This document shows positions 1 through 11,437 of a stretch of DNA of 64,000 nt, one piece after another (the stretch's first letter is position 1; each line of letters opens with the position of its first letter). The stretch comes from Thuidium tamariscinum. Lineage: Eukaryota > Streptophyta > Bryopsida > Hypnales > Thuidiaceae. Where the stretch lies: assembly GCA_947034885.2 (NCBI GenBank), contig OX344750.2, positions 31,544,821 through 31,608,820 of the forward strand, read 5' to 3'. Under the pieces are notes generated by a model that was given only the letters and a program-made list of their open reading frames with translations, was not told the origin of the DNA and searched no databases. Both the position numbers and the translations under genes were made by a program.

Positions 1-2
1 CA

Positions 3-117
3 TGCAATAGATTAGAAGCCTACGCAGGGGACGTCAGCTTAGAAGCTTGCGTAGGGAACATCAAATCAAAAGCGTACGTTGGGGACATCAGGACGTAGGG
101 AAGGTTAGGTTAGAAGC
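3..117. repeat. Tandem-like repeat flanking the piggyBac element (left copy)
   Basis: This stretch repeats a unit of about 27-30 bases with the core 'gcctacgcaggggacgtcag' and variants of 'agaagc'. A very similar array lies at 5339-5470, just beyond the right end of the transposon. Both arrays begin with 'tgcaatag' and contain the same series of 'gggacatcag' variants. The two copies run in the same direction, about 5.2 kb apart. Nothing suggests coding. Confidence 0.6.
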
Positions 118-1125
118 TTAACCCTGAAACGCCGGGCGGGTCACCGCGTGCTCAAAGTGCTGTCGGGACCTACTACCGCGAGGAAGAAGAGAATCTCATG
201 CAGCAACTACAGATGAGGCTACAGTGATGAATCGAGTGTGCAGGCCTGAGGTAGTGGCGAATGTGAGGCACAGGACCGTCGAGAATCACAGAAAAGAGCA
301 GGGGCTCGGAATCTTTGGCATGATTACTGCCGAGGTTTGAGCTTGTCCTCATGCGGGCAGAGGTCTAAATTAGCTAAAATCATGGACTCAAGGAATGACA
401 CGGAAGATTCAGATGCTCGAAATGGAAGGACCGTGGAATAGCAAGTGGCACATGAGTTGAAAGTCAGAATCTCCGCATGAAAATGCAAGCTGTAAGCCTT
501 GTAATTACATAGCGTCACTATACAAGAAAAAACAGAACAGTATCCTCATACTACGGCATGGGTGTCCCTCTGCAAGGAAAACGACGGAATTTAGCCATGG
601 GTGTACAGCTGTGATGTAGAAGTCGACGTGAAACAAGTAGGAATTGTTGAGTACAACAAAGGTGATTGAATCCGCTGGGGAAATCACACCACAGTGGTTG
701 ACGCTGTGGGCAGGCAAGAGAACGAACGGGCTGGCAGCTCCACATCCTCGGGCACAACTGTAGCACTGTTGCGGGCTTCGGGCAGGCAGCTGACAGTGCC
801 TGCAGAGAAGCGTGTGGCCCGGTGGTGACCTGACGACGCTGGCAGGTCTTGGAAGCCCAACCGCCAGCCTATTCTTCCGCGCGCTGGGACTTGGAGGTTG
901 CAGACCTTCAGCAACTTCAGCGTTCGTCACAGCATGACATGTGCCACAGAGAGTGATGTAGGACAAGGTAGGGAACGTCTTGGAAGTCCAGAGAAATAGA
1001 GCTTCCCAGAAGTGAAAGTAAAAACCTATAGAATGTGCCGAGTACTGTACATGCAGATGCTACATATGAAACTTGAGATCTATACTTTTTTTTTTGAAAC
1101 ATGCTGATGGTGGATACAGAGAAAG

Positions 1126-4100
1126 TCACCAGTGCGTGCTCCAGTAGCAAGCTCCCTTACAAACATGTGCATGGCATCCTGGACAAGCTTGATTTGTGCG
1201 TTGTCCACACACGATGCAATTCCCTCTTTTTGTGCCCATACTCTTCGTACCGTGGACTGCTGCAACATAGGGTGCTCGTTTGGAGAATCCATGAGTGCGT
1301 CCACTCCATTTCGCCACGAGCTCCTTCGCCAACTGCAACTGAAAAGATAAGTGCGTCATGGGCTCCTCCATGAACCGAAAACTGATGTCACTATGCACAA
1401 TCCAAGCATTACAGATGGTTGTGTCTAATAAGTACGAAAACAAACGATGCCACCATTTGTGGCTCCTTGTGAGACATGAATATAAGCCTCTCAATTGATC
1501 TGCTGTGTCCACACCCCTCATATTCTCCGTGTATTGCAGATGCATGGGTCCTGTGATAACTTTTTTCTTTTTCCCATGAAATGTGCGGTACACAAACTGG
1601 CGAGTTCTAGGTGCTGATTTCGCCTCTGCATGCGTGGATAGGAGGACCACTGCATTGCGATCCTTCCACACTGAACAACAAATGCGACCTTCCTGGTGCA
1701 TACGGTAATCAATCCAGCCAAAATCTTGGTTTTTTGTGGCATCCTTCGCATACATAGATCGTGGGACATACTTCCTATTGGCTTTGAGTGTTCCCGTCGC
1801 CATAATCCCCACATCAAGTAAGTCCAGAAACAAGGGCACGGATGTGAAGAAATTATCGGTCGTGACAATATGACCTTTGCCTCCGAGGTCACTCATGAGA
1901 TGCTTGACCACATGCCTGCCTTGCAAACCCTCTCCCTTTCCACTACGCTCTGGAAAGGATTGCATCATGGTCTCCATGGCATCGCTATCGTCAGAAGAGG
2001 AGGAATTATCATGTGGATTGCCAAATTTACCACAGTACACATTGAAATTCCATACATACTTTGAAAGAGCGTCTGCAGCTACCCATATTTTCAAACCGAA
2101 GCGCACAGGTTTTTTAGGCATGTACTGGCGAATTGGTGAGTACTTGCCTTTGTACATCACCATGCTTTCATCCACTGTCATCTGCTGGTTGGGGAACCAG
2201 AAGCTACGAAAAGCACTGCTGACCGCATCCAATAACCACCTGACCTTGTGCAACTTGTCATACAAAGGACTGTCACGGTCTTGGACTTCCTGTGGGGCAA
2301 TTGCCAAATGCAGACAACGTGTGAGGCGTTCAAATCTATCTCGTTTCATGACCTGCCCTATTACTGGACAGCTGAATAGAGCCTCCGTTCTTGACCAGTA
2401 AAGGCGACGGTTGGGGAGTTTTTTTATCCCCATTCGCAGGTGAATGCTCAAGAAAGCTCCAAGCTCCGGAACAGTAAGCGGATACCAGTCCTGTCCTCCA
2501 CGTGTCTGCCCTTTCTTCTTCACAACCTCTGATGCATATAAATTCGTCTCTCTGACAATCCTTCTCAACATTTTGGGCGACCAAAATTTATGGAACAAGC
2601 CAAGCACTGAGGGCAGGCGGCCATAAGGATGGGTACAGCCTGGAGTGGGGCCAGTGAAAGGCAATGCATTATCCTTGTAATGTGGCACGCCAGGTAGCCA
2701 AGTCTCTGGTGCAAAACGAGACAACAGAGGGTCCACCTGCTTCCCTGATTTCTTGCGAGTACTTTGATCTTTGCGTTTACTCCTCTGACGTGCCTTAGAT
2801 TGAAGCAATCTTTTCCGTGCATCCAGCCAGTCCTTCCCTTTATACCATGAATCACTACTGGAATCAGCGGACCCGCCCATGTCAGCTTCGTTCTGAACGT
2901 GACCGTTATGGTCTGTTCGAAAATGGCTTGCAGTACCCGCGCTCCCGCCCGAATGAGGTCCGCCTTCCTCAGCTGGAGCTCTCCTTCTTCTTCGTTGCGG
3001 TGGATTACTAGCGGCCATATCAATCTCTGCGTCCGCTAGCATTCGACCTTGCTGTCGCTTTTGATTGTTGCGAATGACGCCGGACCTTGTACTTCCGCGT
3101 CTATTACAGTTCTCAGTGGATGCAGGTGCATGGCGTCGATGCCGTGGAGGTCGCGGTCTCCCCGCTGCAACGAATGCACCCTCGGACAATGTGTCCTCCG
3201 AGTCTAGATCATGCTCACTTGCAGGTCCATGAGCGGTCGTTGTAGCACCGATCTGCCTTCCCGAATCGACGTCCGTATCAGCATCAGTGGACACACCGGA
3301 GGTGGACGTCGTACCTTCATCGATGTCAAAGAAATCGTCAGCAGAGGAGGGGTGGCCGTCATAGGGTTCATCAGGTACGTCGTCACTTCCTGATTCCTCA
3401 TGAAGTCTAGCTGTTGAGGTCGATGCTTGAGCGCCTGTAGGGTTCATGGGTTTCCGGGTACGGGGAGGAAGAACAGCACTGGGACGGAGCACTGCCCCCG
3501 CACACATTTCCTCGATGTGGCCATCCTCGTACCTCAAAACTAGAAATTTCTGCTGGCTAGTTGGGTGGATTCCCTCCGCAAGAACATGCGCATTTGTGTA
3601 CACGTCGATGTCGACATCTCCGTCATCATGAACGAGCCCTCTCTGGACGGAGACTACTTCTAAGTGAATGATGCTATTATGCGACGGTTGAATGTCAGCA
3701 TGCGATTCGTGGCTCACCTCAGTTGACATTGTTGTTGTCGCAGGCGCGGTCGGTGCTGGAGTCACACATGCCGAGGACGAGCCGAGCACCGTCGTAAGCG
3801 GCGGACAACTGCTCCGGGTTGATTCGGCCGTTTCTCCGGGTCTTTCTGATCCCTTGTCGACGTCGATCGCTCCGGCGGTCATCAGCGGATTGCGCCTGAG
3901 TCGGGGTGCTGGTGCTTCCTTCAACGGCTCGTTGATCGCTCCGGTTGACATCGACGGACTGCGCCTGAGTCGGGGTGCTGCTGCTTCCTTCAGCGGCTCG
4001 TCCATCTGCTCCGGCGGTACTGACGGGAAATTGGGACTGCCGACTGGTCCTGCACGTGATTCTTTGCGCCTCGACACTCCCTTGCGTGCTGGTGCTGGCC

Positions 4101-4155
4101 CGCCTTGCATTCGTGCTAGTCGTTTCATGCTCCTCATCGACGCCATGCTCGTCAT
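1126..4155 (-). CDS. piggyBac transposase (DDE_Tnp_1_7 type), 1009 aa
   Basis: This is a cut-and-paste transposase that would excise its element and reinsert it at TTAA. Residues 1-460 are low-complexity, acidic and basic, and probably disordered, with a 23-residue duplication at 52-98. The catalytic region begins near 480 (LLSRFAPETWLPG). The DDD triad is visible as D662 in TVDESMVMYKGK, D767 in VTTDNFFTS and D883 in MRGVDTADQ, the usual piggyBac contexts. The C-terminus has a Cys/His cluster (C980, C983, C991, C994, H996, H998, C999, C1003, H1008) like the cysteine-rich finger of piggyBac proteins. The protein is longer than insect piggyBac (about 600 aa) because of the N-terminal extension. 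The first Met at 4155 is the ORF-limited choice; the true start may be later, or upstream through splicing from the overlapping frame at 3719-4561. There is no internal stop or frameshift. Confidence 0.9.
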   Translation of the reverse strand: MTSMASMRSMKRLARMQGGPAPARKGVSRRKESRAGPVGSPNFPSVPPEQMDEPLKEAAAPRLRRSPSMSTGAINEPLKEAPAPRLRRNPLMTAGAIDVDKGSERPGETAESTRSSCPPLTTVLGSSSACVTPAPTAPATTTMSTEVSHESHADIQPSHNSIIHLEVVSVQRGLVHDDGDVDIDVYTNAHVLAEGIHPTSQQKFLVLRYEDGHIEEMCAGAVLRPSAVLPPRTRKPMNPTGAQASTSTARLHEESGSDDVPDEPYDGHPSSADDFFDIDEGTTSTSGVSTDADTDVDSGRQIGATTTAHGPASEHDLDSEDTLSEGAFVAAGRPRPPRHRRHAPASTENCNRRGSTRSGVIRNNQKRQQGRMLADAEIDMAASNPPQRRRRRAPAEEGGPHSGGSAGTASHFRTDHNGHVQNEADMGGSADSSSDSWYKGKDWLDARKRLLQSKARQRSKRKDQSTRKKSGKQVDPLLSRFAPETWLPGVPHYKDNALPFTGPTPGCTHPYGRLPSVLGLFHKFWSPKMLRRIVRETNLYASEVVKKKGQTRGGQDWYPLTVPELGAFLSIHLRMGIKKLPNRRLYWSRTEALFSCPVIGQVMKRDRFERLTRCLHLAIAPQEVQDRDSPLYDKLHKVRWLLDAVSSAFRSFWFPNQQMTVDESMVMYKGKYSPIRQYMPKKPVRFGLKIWVAADALSKYVWNFNVYCGKFGNPHDNSSSSDDSDAMETMMQSFPERSGKGEGLQGRHVVKHLMSDLGGKGHIVTTDNFFTSVPLFLDLLDVGIMATGTLKANRKYVPRSMYAKDATKNQDFGWIDYRMHQEGRICCSVWKDRNAVVLLSTHAEAKSAPRTRQFVYRTFHGKKKKVITGPMHLQYTENMRGVDTADQLRGLYSCLTRSHKWWHRLFSYLLDTTICNAWIVHSDISFRFMEEPMTHLSFQLQLAKELVAKWSGRTHGFSKRAPYVAAVHGTKSMGTKRGNCIVCGQRTNQACPGCHAHVCKGACYWSTHW

Positions 4156-4561
4156 CCACGCCGTGCTCCACTTTAGGAAAAGGGAAAATTCGCTCTCTCA
4201 GTGCTCTGTAGACTTCAGCAGAGAATCCGCGGGCATGACCCTCTGGTCGCTGCGAAATCCAACCCAAAATGCGTGAAGCCCACGCGCACCACAATGACCT
4301 CAAATTCTGTGGCGATCTGTCAAAATGAAAAGCAGGAGTACTATCCTGAGGTAGTTTGGGGAGACTGATGAGGTAATTCTCATCTAACATGGACATTATG
4401 TATCGCACTTGCCACATGGAAGCATTGTGCTCCGTCAGTAGATGTGATGCTATAATGCAAGCATCAGTGGTACACCAACTAGGATGTGCATGAGGTAGCG
4501 GAAGATGGTCAAATTTTTTTTTGGTGCTGAGTCTCGGCATCCCTATCGCTACTCTCTTCAA
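3719..4561 (-). CDS. Upstream overlapping ORF of the piggyBac element, 280 aa, unknown function
   Basis: This ORF lies at the 5' side of the transposase gene, inside the same element, and overlaps its first ~437 bases in another frame. Residues 1-135 look protein-like, with aromatic and hydrophobic stretches (SLWCAWASRILGWI). After about residue 140 it becomes Ser/Thr/Arg-rich low complexity and reads antiparallel-free through the same 69-bp duplication as the transposase frame. I recognise no domain. It may be a 5' exon spliced to the transposase frame, giving the transposase a longer N-terminus, or a separate accessory ORF. It could also be open by chance in a GC-rich stretch, though the length and start position near the element's 5' end argue for use. 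Confidence 0.45.
   Translation of the reverse strand: MKRVAIGMPRLSTKKKFDHLPLPHAHPSWCTTDACIIASHLLTEHNASMWQVRYIMSMLDENYLISLPKLPQDSTPAFHFDRSPQNLRSLWCAWASRILGWISQRPEGHARGFSAEVYRALRERIFPFPKVEHGVDDEHGVDEEHETTSTNARRASTSTQGSVEAQRITCRTSRQSQFPVSTAGADGRAAEGSSSTPTQAQSVDVNRSDQRAVEGSTSTPTQAQSADDRRSDRRRQGIRKTRRNGRINPEQLSAAYDGARLVLGMCDSSTDRACDNNNVN
3865..4005 (-). repeat. 69-bp tandem duplication inside the transposase N-terminus
   Basis: Two adjacent 69-base units encode DEPLKEAAAPRLRR and NEPLKEAPAPRLRR in the transposase frame. In the overlapping frame the same DNA reads EGSSSTPTQAQS and EGSTSTPTQAQS. The period is exactly 23 codons, so both frames survive the duplication. Confidence 0.85.
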
Positions 4562-5338
4562 TTCGTGATGAATTGTTCAACAGCGGAACTCATCGATTTC
4601 AGTTCACTTCCTACTGCAACATCAATCAAAGATAACGATGACCTATTTCCAATCGGTGCAACAACAGAAGCGCTTCATGTTTGAGTTCGAAGAAGGCGGC
4701 AGCACTGTTTTGATCAGTAGACCGTAGGGACGAGCGATAACTCCAGGCCATGCATGCGGCGGCGGCGACGCAAAAATTCCAGCCATGGGCTCGTTTGTTA
4801 CTGGATCTGCCTTCCTGTCACCTCTGTGACACACTGAACTCTGTCAACAGGGCCCGCCACAGCGCTGACAAGAAAGTCGGGCAGCTTTGTCTGACCACGT
4901 TCTCCTCCACCTTCTCTCTCCCTGGGCAGCACTCATAACTGTGAACAAATTCTTTTTCACCTTCCCAAACAAATATTCGGTCAGGGTGCGAACACTCTTT
5001 GCAAGCGTGTCCTCTCCCGTTTTCATTACAGCAATCAATATCTTGTTTACAAAAACGACTGCGCTACTCTACTGACAACGCGTACATCTCCCTAACTGGA
5101 CCTACCATGCTCTTAGTATTAATGCGGATGAAACTTCTTCTCCAACAATCATCTACACAGTAGATTCTTCATCGAAACGCCACAAATTGGCGCTGCCGGC
5201 GTTTAGGGGTTAAGCAGGGGAGGATATTTTATACTAGTGTTGGCCTCATAGACATTCTATTGCCAAATCAAACTCTATCTACTTCTTGACAAAGGATGTG
5301 GAATATTCCATATCAAATCAATAACTATTGATGTTGTT

Positions 5339-5470
5339 GTGCAATAGGTCAAAAGCCTATGTAGGGGATGTCAGGTCAGAGCTTGCGCAAGGGATGTCAA
5401 GTCAGAAGTGTGAGTAGTGGACATCAGTTCAAAAGCTTCTGAGGGGAGGTTAGGTCAAAAGCCTAAGCAA
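5339..5470. repeat. Tandem-like repeat flanking the piggyBac element (right copy)
   Basis: This is the direct counterpart of the array at 3-117: 'tgcaataggtcaaaagcc' followed by diverged ~30-base units ending in 'gggatgtcag' or 'ggacatcag'. No ORF is present. Confidence 0.6.
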
Positions 5471-5475
5471 GGAAC

Positions 5476-5746
5476 ATTAGAAGAAATCTGAGGCCTCCAA
5501 AGGGCCGTTTCGGGGCTGTTCCCTGAGACTGTCCCCTAACTGTTGGTCGTTGTCAAGCCAACATTTATCTAAAAAAAAAAATTGGGATCTTGAAATATGA
5601 AAAAAAGCCCCTCCAAAAAAATTTCAATTTTTTTTAATGATGTGGCACTCTCTTGACCACATTGGATTTCAGTTCACACAGCAGAAACTGCGTTCCCGCA
5701 GTCTAGGAATCCACAATCTTCTAATGCCCTTAGATTTCTTCTAATG
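5476..5746. mobile_element. MITE, GC-cored family, copy 1
   Basis: The ends are inverted: CATTAGAAGAAATCTGAGG at the left, and CATTAGAAGAAATCTAAGG on the opposite strand at the right. The inside begins with 'aaagggccgtttcgggg', then an A/T-rich block, then 'gatgtggca...gaccacat'. Copies 2 (11154-11437) and 3 (40601-40927) share this internal order. It is about 270 bp and noncoding. No clear target duplication was found. Confidence 0.7.
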
Positions 5747-7504
5747 CAATTGATGAGTTTATTATTAGGTAGTTCATAATCTTGAAATTTGTGGTGAGGT
5801 AGGTAGACTAATTGAAAATGGAATTTAATTCAGTTAACAAAGGGATTAGCTAATACAATTGAATGTTTAAGATTGGTTGACATATTGACATGACATTATA
5901 GTAACTTAAGTATATTATCCATAAGCAATCAAATGTTTTTGACAAAGTAGAAACTAAATTAGTGATGTGAATCAAATTGTGAGGCAAGTAGGTAATGAGT
6001 TCATTAGTGCCATTCACTAAGGAAAGGATATGCCCAATAACATATTTTCTATATCTGGAAGGAAAACATTAATGGCCTTCTAATTGAAAGTGCCAGATTT
6101 TGAAAGGAGGGCCAAAGAAAAGTAAAAATTATGACAATTTGGCAAAATTTCACTAGAAAAAAGAGCTCTAGCTTGTAGAAAGGTTGCTTTCATTTCTCCA
6201 AGTTCAATCTTCATCCACAAAAATTCATCCACAAAATTCATGGAATATTAAAATAAGTTTCATTACCAAAATAGTTAGAGATCATACATGCCATGCGCCT
6301 CATTTTTTGCTAATTTGGAATTAGGCAAAAAAATCTACAAATAAGTGTAAAGATGGTTTGTCAAAATCCATAGAACCCATTGAGTCAAATATCAATGTCC
6401 TCTGACCATCTTCCATAAAGAATTTTTTTGATGGAATGATGGCAAATTGTAGCAATGTGAATTAGTTGCTTGAAACAACATCAATGAAGTAAAGTAAGCT
6501 TGCTAATGATAGCAAAGACAAAATTCAAATTCTTTTCTAAATAAATATGGAGACTTGCATGTTTTGAAATTCGGCATGGTTACTAAATGTTGTGTTAAGA
6601 TTCATCTTTGAAAGTCAAAATACGAAAAAGATTTTTTCCTTCAAATTTTATAGTAATTCAAAAGTATTGAAGCTAAAATCTAGTTAAAAATTCCTTGCAT
6701 TGCTTCAAGTGTTGCATAATGTCTAGTCATTTGGTAGGATACAAAATTTGGTCACCATCACAATTGTATTGGTAGTTGAACTATACAATTGGTATTTGGT
6801 GATTGGAAGGGTCTATTGTGTTTTTATTGGATTTGTGTAGTAAATGGTTGGTTTACACTTATTGTTGAGTCTTTGTTCTCAATGAATTTAATATTAACAT
6901 TTTAAAAGTTGATCTTGAACAACTAAAATTTATTTTAGCTCTTTAATTATATATTTGGCATTACAATGTTGAAGCTTCTATTTAGACTAGGCATTCTCTT
7001 AAATTGAATGTCACCTATTTATGTAGCTAATGATGGATGTGGAATATTTTACATTACATCATTCATAGAATGAAATGATGTAGGATATTCTACATCATGT
7101 TGTTGGAGGAAAGATAGCCCATTTGATGGCCTATCAAATGTAATGCGTGTAGTTGTGCACCCACACTTATCATTGTTAGTACTAAGCATAGGTAGCATAA
7201 ATAAAGATGGTAATTTTTATTTTTATTAGATTATATTTTTGAAGTGAAAGAGGATTCTAATGTACCTTTAGCATTTAGTATTTGGATATTGTATGAATAA
7301 TTTTTTGAGTTTTTAAAATATAGATAACTAAATGTACTTACAAGCTCTCACGAGTTCTCTCAAGTTCTCATATTTTAATTGCATATGTCATTTGTAATAA
7401 ATATTCAAAATTTAATGTTGTTTTTTGTTTCAAATGTAGGTGTTGCATTTTGATTTATGGATGTTATGGATGTATGTTGATTGATTTCATAACTCTCTTG
7501 CAGG
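5747..7504. other. AT-rich intergenic stretch, no gene seen
   Basis: No ORF with coding character was found on either strand. Two palindromic blocks of the 'gatgtggaatatt' type lie at 7035-7060 and 7078-7097 (see the palindrome entry). I see nothing else. Confidence 0.6.
7035..7097. repeat. Palindromic 'GATGTRGAATATTCTACATC' blocks
   Basis: GGATGTGGAATATTTTACAT is followed 17 bases later by the near-perfect palindrome GATGTAGGATATTCTACATC. The same type of palindrome occurs at 5294-5314 and, twice in tandem, at 41843-41911. Confidence 0.5.
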
Positions 7505-8137
7505 TTAACCCCTAAAGGACCAAACTGAGTTTTTTGGCAACATAGCGATTTTGGGTAGCTTACTACAAATGGAGTTATTATTTTTTCCCTTGAAATTTTG
7601 ACACAACATGTGTCTAAGGAGTAGCTTCAAGGCCCAATAATTTTCATAACTCTTGATTACAAGGTTAAGAAGTTATGGCATGATATGTTGTTTTGTTTGA
7701 ACTTGGGGCAGCCCAGGAAGCTGAAAAAACTTCTTCAAAAAAACTTTTTTTTCAAAAGTAAAATTTGAAAGTGATTTTTTAGGTTTTTATAGACATGGGA
7801 AGCTTTGATTCATTCCATTTGGATTAAGGAGTCAAAAGTTATGAGGAAATTTAGTTTGCGGGTAGGTATGGAGTTTTTTCACTTTTGAAAAAAAAGTTTT
7901 TTTTAAAAGTTTTTTCAGCTTCCCGGGCTGCCCCAAGTTCAAACAAAATAGCATATCATGCCATAACTTCTTAACCTTGTAATCAAAAGTTATGAAAATT
8001 GTTGGGCCTTGAAGCTATTCCTCGGACACATGTTGTGTCAAAAATTTCAAAGAAAAAAAAATAAAAACTCCATCTGTGGTGAGCTGCCCGAAATCGCTTT
8101 GTTGCCAAAAAACGCAGTTTGGTCCTTTAGGGGTTAA
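7505..8137. mobile_element. Fold-back TTAA MITE (piggyBac-type), 625 bp
   Basis: TTAA at 7505-7508 and 8134-8137 flank the inverted ends CCCCTAAAGGACCAAACTG / CCCCTAAAGGACCAAACTG. The inverted arms extend about 250-300 bp each and meet near an A-rich centre at about 7740-7910. Both arms match the right-hand end of the ~950-bp TTAA family (compare 49300-49594), so this copy looks like an inverted duplication of one end. It is noncoding and could fold into a long hairpin. Confidence 0.88.
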
Positions 8138-9540
<1,403 letters not shown>

Positions 9541-11153
9541 TAGAAATTGAATGAACCATTGTGAGTGCTTTATTCCTACCCTCGGAATAAAGTGTACACA
9601 ACTAGGTTCTACTACTTTTGCGAACAATGTCTAGTGGGTGTCTAACCTATGTGTAATCCAATTACGCCTTCCAAGCAATGAATCTTTCTAATTCCTACTC
9701 CTAATTTGTCTACTTATAGGTATTGAGTTAAAATAGTCTTGCACTTAAGATTTCATCCGTTTCTAACTTTCTTGCTTGTTGATCAAATTCCAAGTATTTT
9801 CGGGGTTTGTTCGTTCTAAGATATCTTTGGAGGACTCTGCCCCTACTTATTCTTTGGTTATCTCTTAACTTAATTTGTTTTAACTATTCTTTTACTCCTT
9901 GACTAGATAGTCAGTTGGAATTTTACCTCAATAGGAATAATTTTATCCTTTCAAAGTAAGATCTCAATCTTGACTGTGGATAATTGTGAATTTTTATGGT
10001 AAATTTGGACCGTTGACTAGTTAATCCAAATTTTACCTTGTTAAACTCTTTTTTATTTAAATGGTTAAATTCTTCCGGGTTTATCCTTTTACTTTTCCTA
10101 GTTTATCAAAGTCAATTTCCACTATGTATTCCTTGAATAAAATTAATCATAAGTAAATTTTGACCATTGTCCAGATCATCAAAATTTACCGATCAATTGT
10201 TTTTCAAGAAATTGATTGTGGTCTTTAACTTTCTACTTCTACTTCAAAGTCTAAGATTCAAAAATCTAAATTCTTTATGATTCTATTTTGTTTAATTTTT
10301 GTGACGTTGGGCTTTGGAGTAATTCTAAATTTGTATTACTTCTAAACTAATAACTAATAACTAAATTCTATGATTAAAGGAAATTATGGAAAAAATGGAA
10401 ACAAAAAGAATTTTCAAAGGCTAACCTCCATTATGGCGACTTCGAGGTCTTGATGTGATTTCATAAATCCTCTGTGTTGCGCTAGCTCCACTTCCATCTT
10501 GACGTTCTTGTAATCGATTGTAGTGGTTGGTACACTCATAAACACTTGAATGGAGTATTTTCCTTCAAAGCCCCATTCTTTCTTTCAACTCTTTTTGTGG
10601 TTTTCTTTATCTTTTGGGTTCCTTCCTTTTCTTTCAAATGGCCTCCAAGGTCAACCTATAAAATATCATAATATAATCTAATTTTTGAAATTAATCACTA
10701 AATGGTTTCAAAAGTCAATTCCACTACAACTAAGGTTTTCCAACTTTTCTCTAATTTGGCAATCCTCTAAACTACTCAAAGTCAACTTATTCTTTTATTT
10801 GTTTTTTCTATTTGTCTTTTTTCTCAAGCCTAAATGTGACACAAAAGTCAATGATTTCCTACTTGGGCCTAACTTTCTCTCTCCAACTTCAATACTAGTA
10901 TATCATTCTAACTTCCACACTTGCTAAGGACTTGTAATTTGAAAGTTTGAGAGATGTGAGCTTGAATGCAATTGTTTTGGATTGTTGGAGGTGACGTGCT
11001 AGAGTTGGAGTTGGAGTTGGGTGGCTTTTGATGGTGGTGAGGGTTGGTTCTTTCTCAACTGGACTGAGTGAGGTTCTATCTCACTGAACTAAGTGAGGTT
11101 CTTTCTCAACTGGACCCAGTTTGTGGGTTGGTTTGCTCTCTCAATGGCTAGGG

Positions 11154-11437
11154 CATTAGGAGGGATTTGAGGGCTTTGGGAGCCTGTGAGTTTCCACAGC
11201 CTAAAATCGCGAAAACAGTCGCAGGAATGCATTTCTGCAGGAATCCGACGTGGTCGAGATCATGCCACGTCATCGGCTTTTTTTTTCGAAATTTTTATTT
11301 TGGATTTTTTTTCATATCCTAGGACCCCCCCAATTTTTTATTTTTTTGAAAATGCTGACCAGCAGCCAGCCGTTCCCAGACCAGTTTCGGGAACAGTCCC
11401 GAAACGGCCCTTTGCAACCCTCAAATCCCTCTTAATG
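11154..11437. mobile_element. MITE, GC-cored family, copy 2 (reverse orientation)
   Basis: The ends are CATTAGGAGGGATTTGAGGG and, on the opposite strand, CATTAAGAGGGATTTGAGGG. Near its right end lies the hairpin TTTCGGGA-acag-TCCCGAAA followed by 'cggccc', the reverse complement of the 'gggccgtttcggg' core of copy 1. The ORFs at 11186-11560 fall across it and are not credible genes. Confidence 0.72.

Larger units (their letters stand above)
118..5213 (-). mobile_element. piggyBac-superfamily DNA transposon, putatively autonomous
   Basis: The element is bounded by TTAA at 118-121 and TTAA at 5210-5213, the target duplication typical of piggyBac. Inside these, the left end reads CCCTGAAACGCCGG and the right end, on the opposite strand, reads CCCCTAAACGCCGG. 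This gives imperfect terminal inverted repeats of about 14 bp starting with CCC, as expected of the superfamily. The interior encodes a long transposase on the minus strand with all three catalytic aspartates. The left kilobase (122-1125, downstream of the transposase stop) and the right 600 bp (4562-5209, upstream of the first ORF) look noncoding. Mismatches between the two ends suggest some age, but the reading frame is uninterrupted, so the copy may be active or only recently silenced. Confidence 0.88.

Noticed and set aside
505..966. 153-codon minus frame at the left of the piggyBac element
   Set aside because: It overlaps other open frames in the GC-rich 3' noncoding part of the transposon; no domain and no sign of use.
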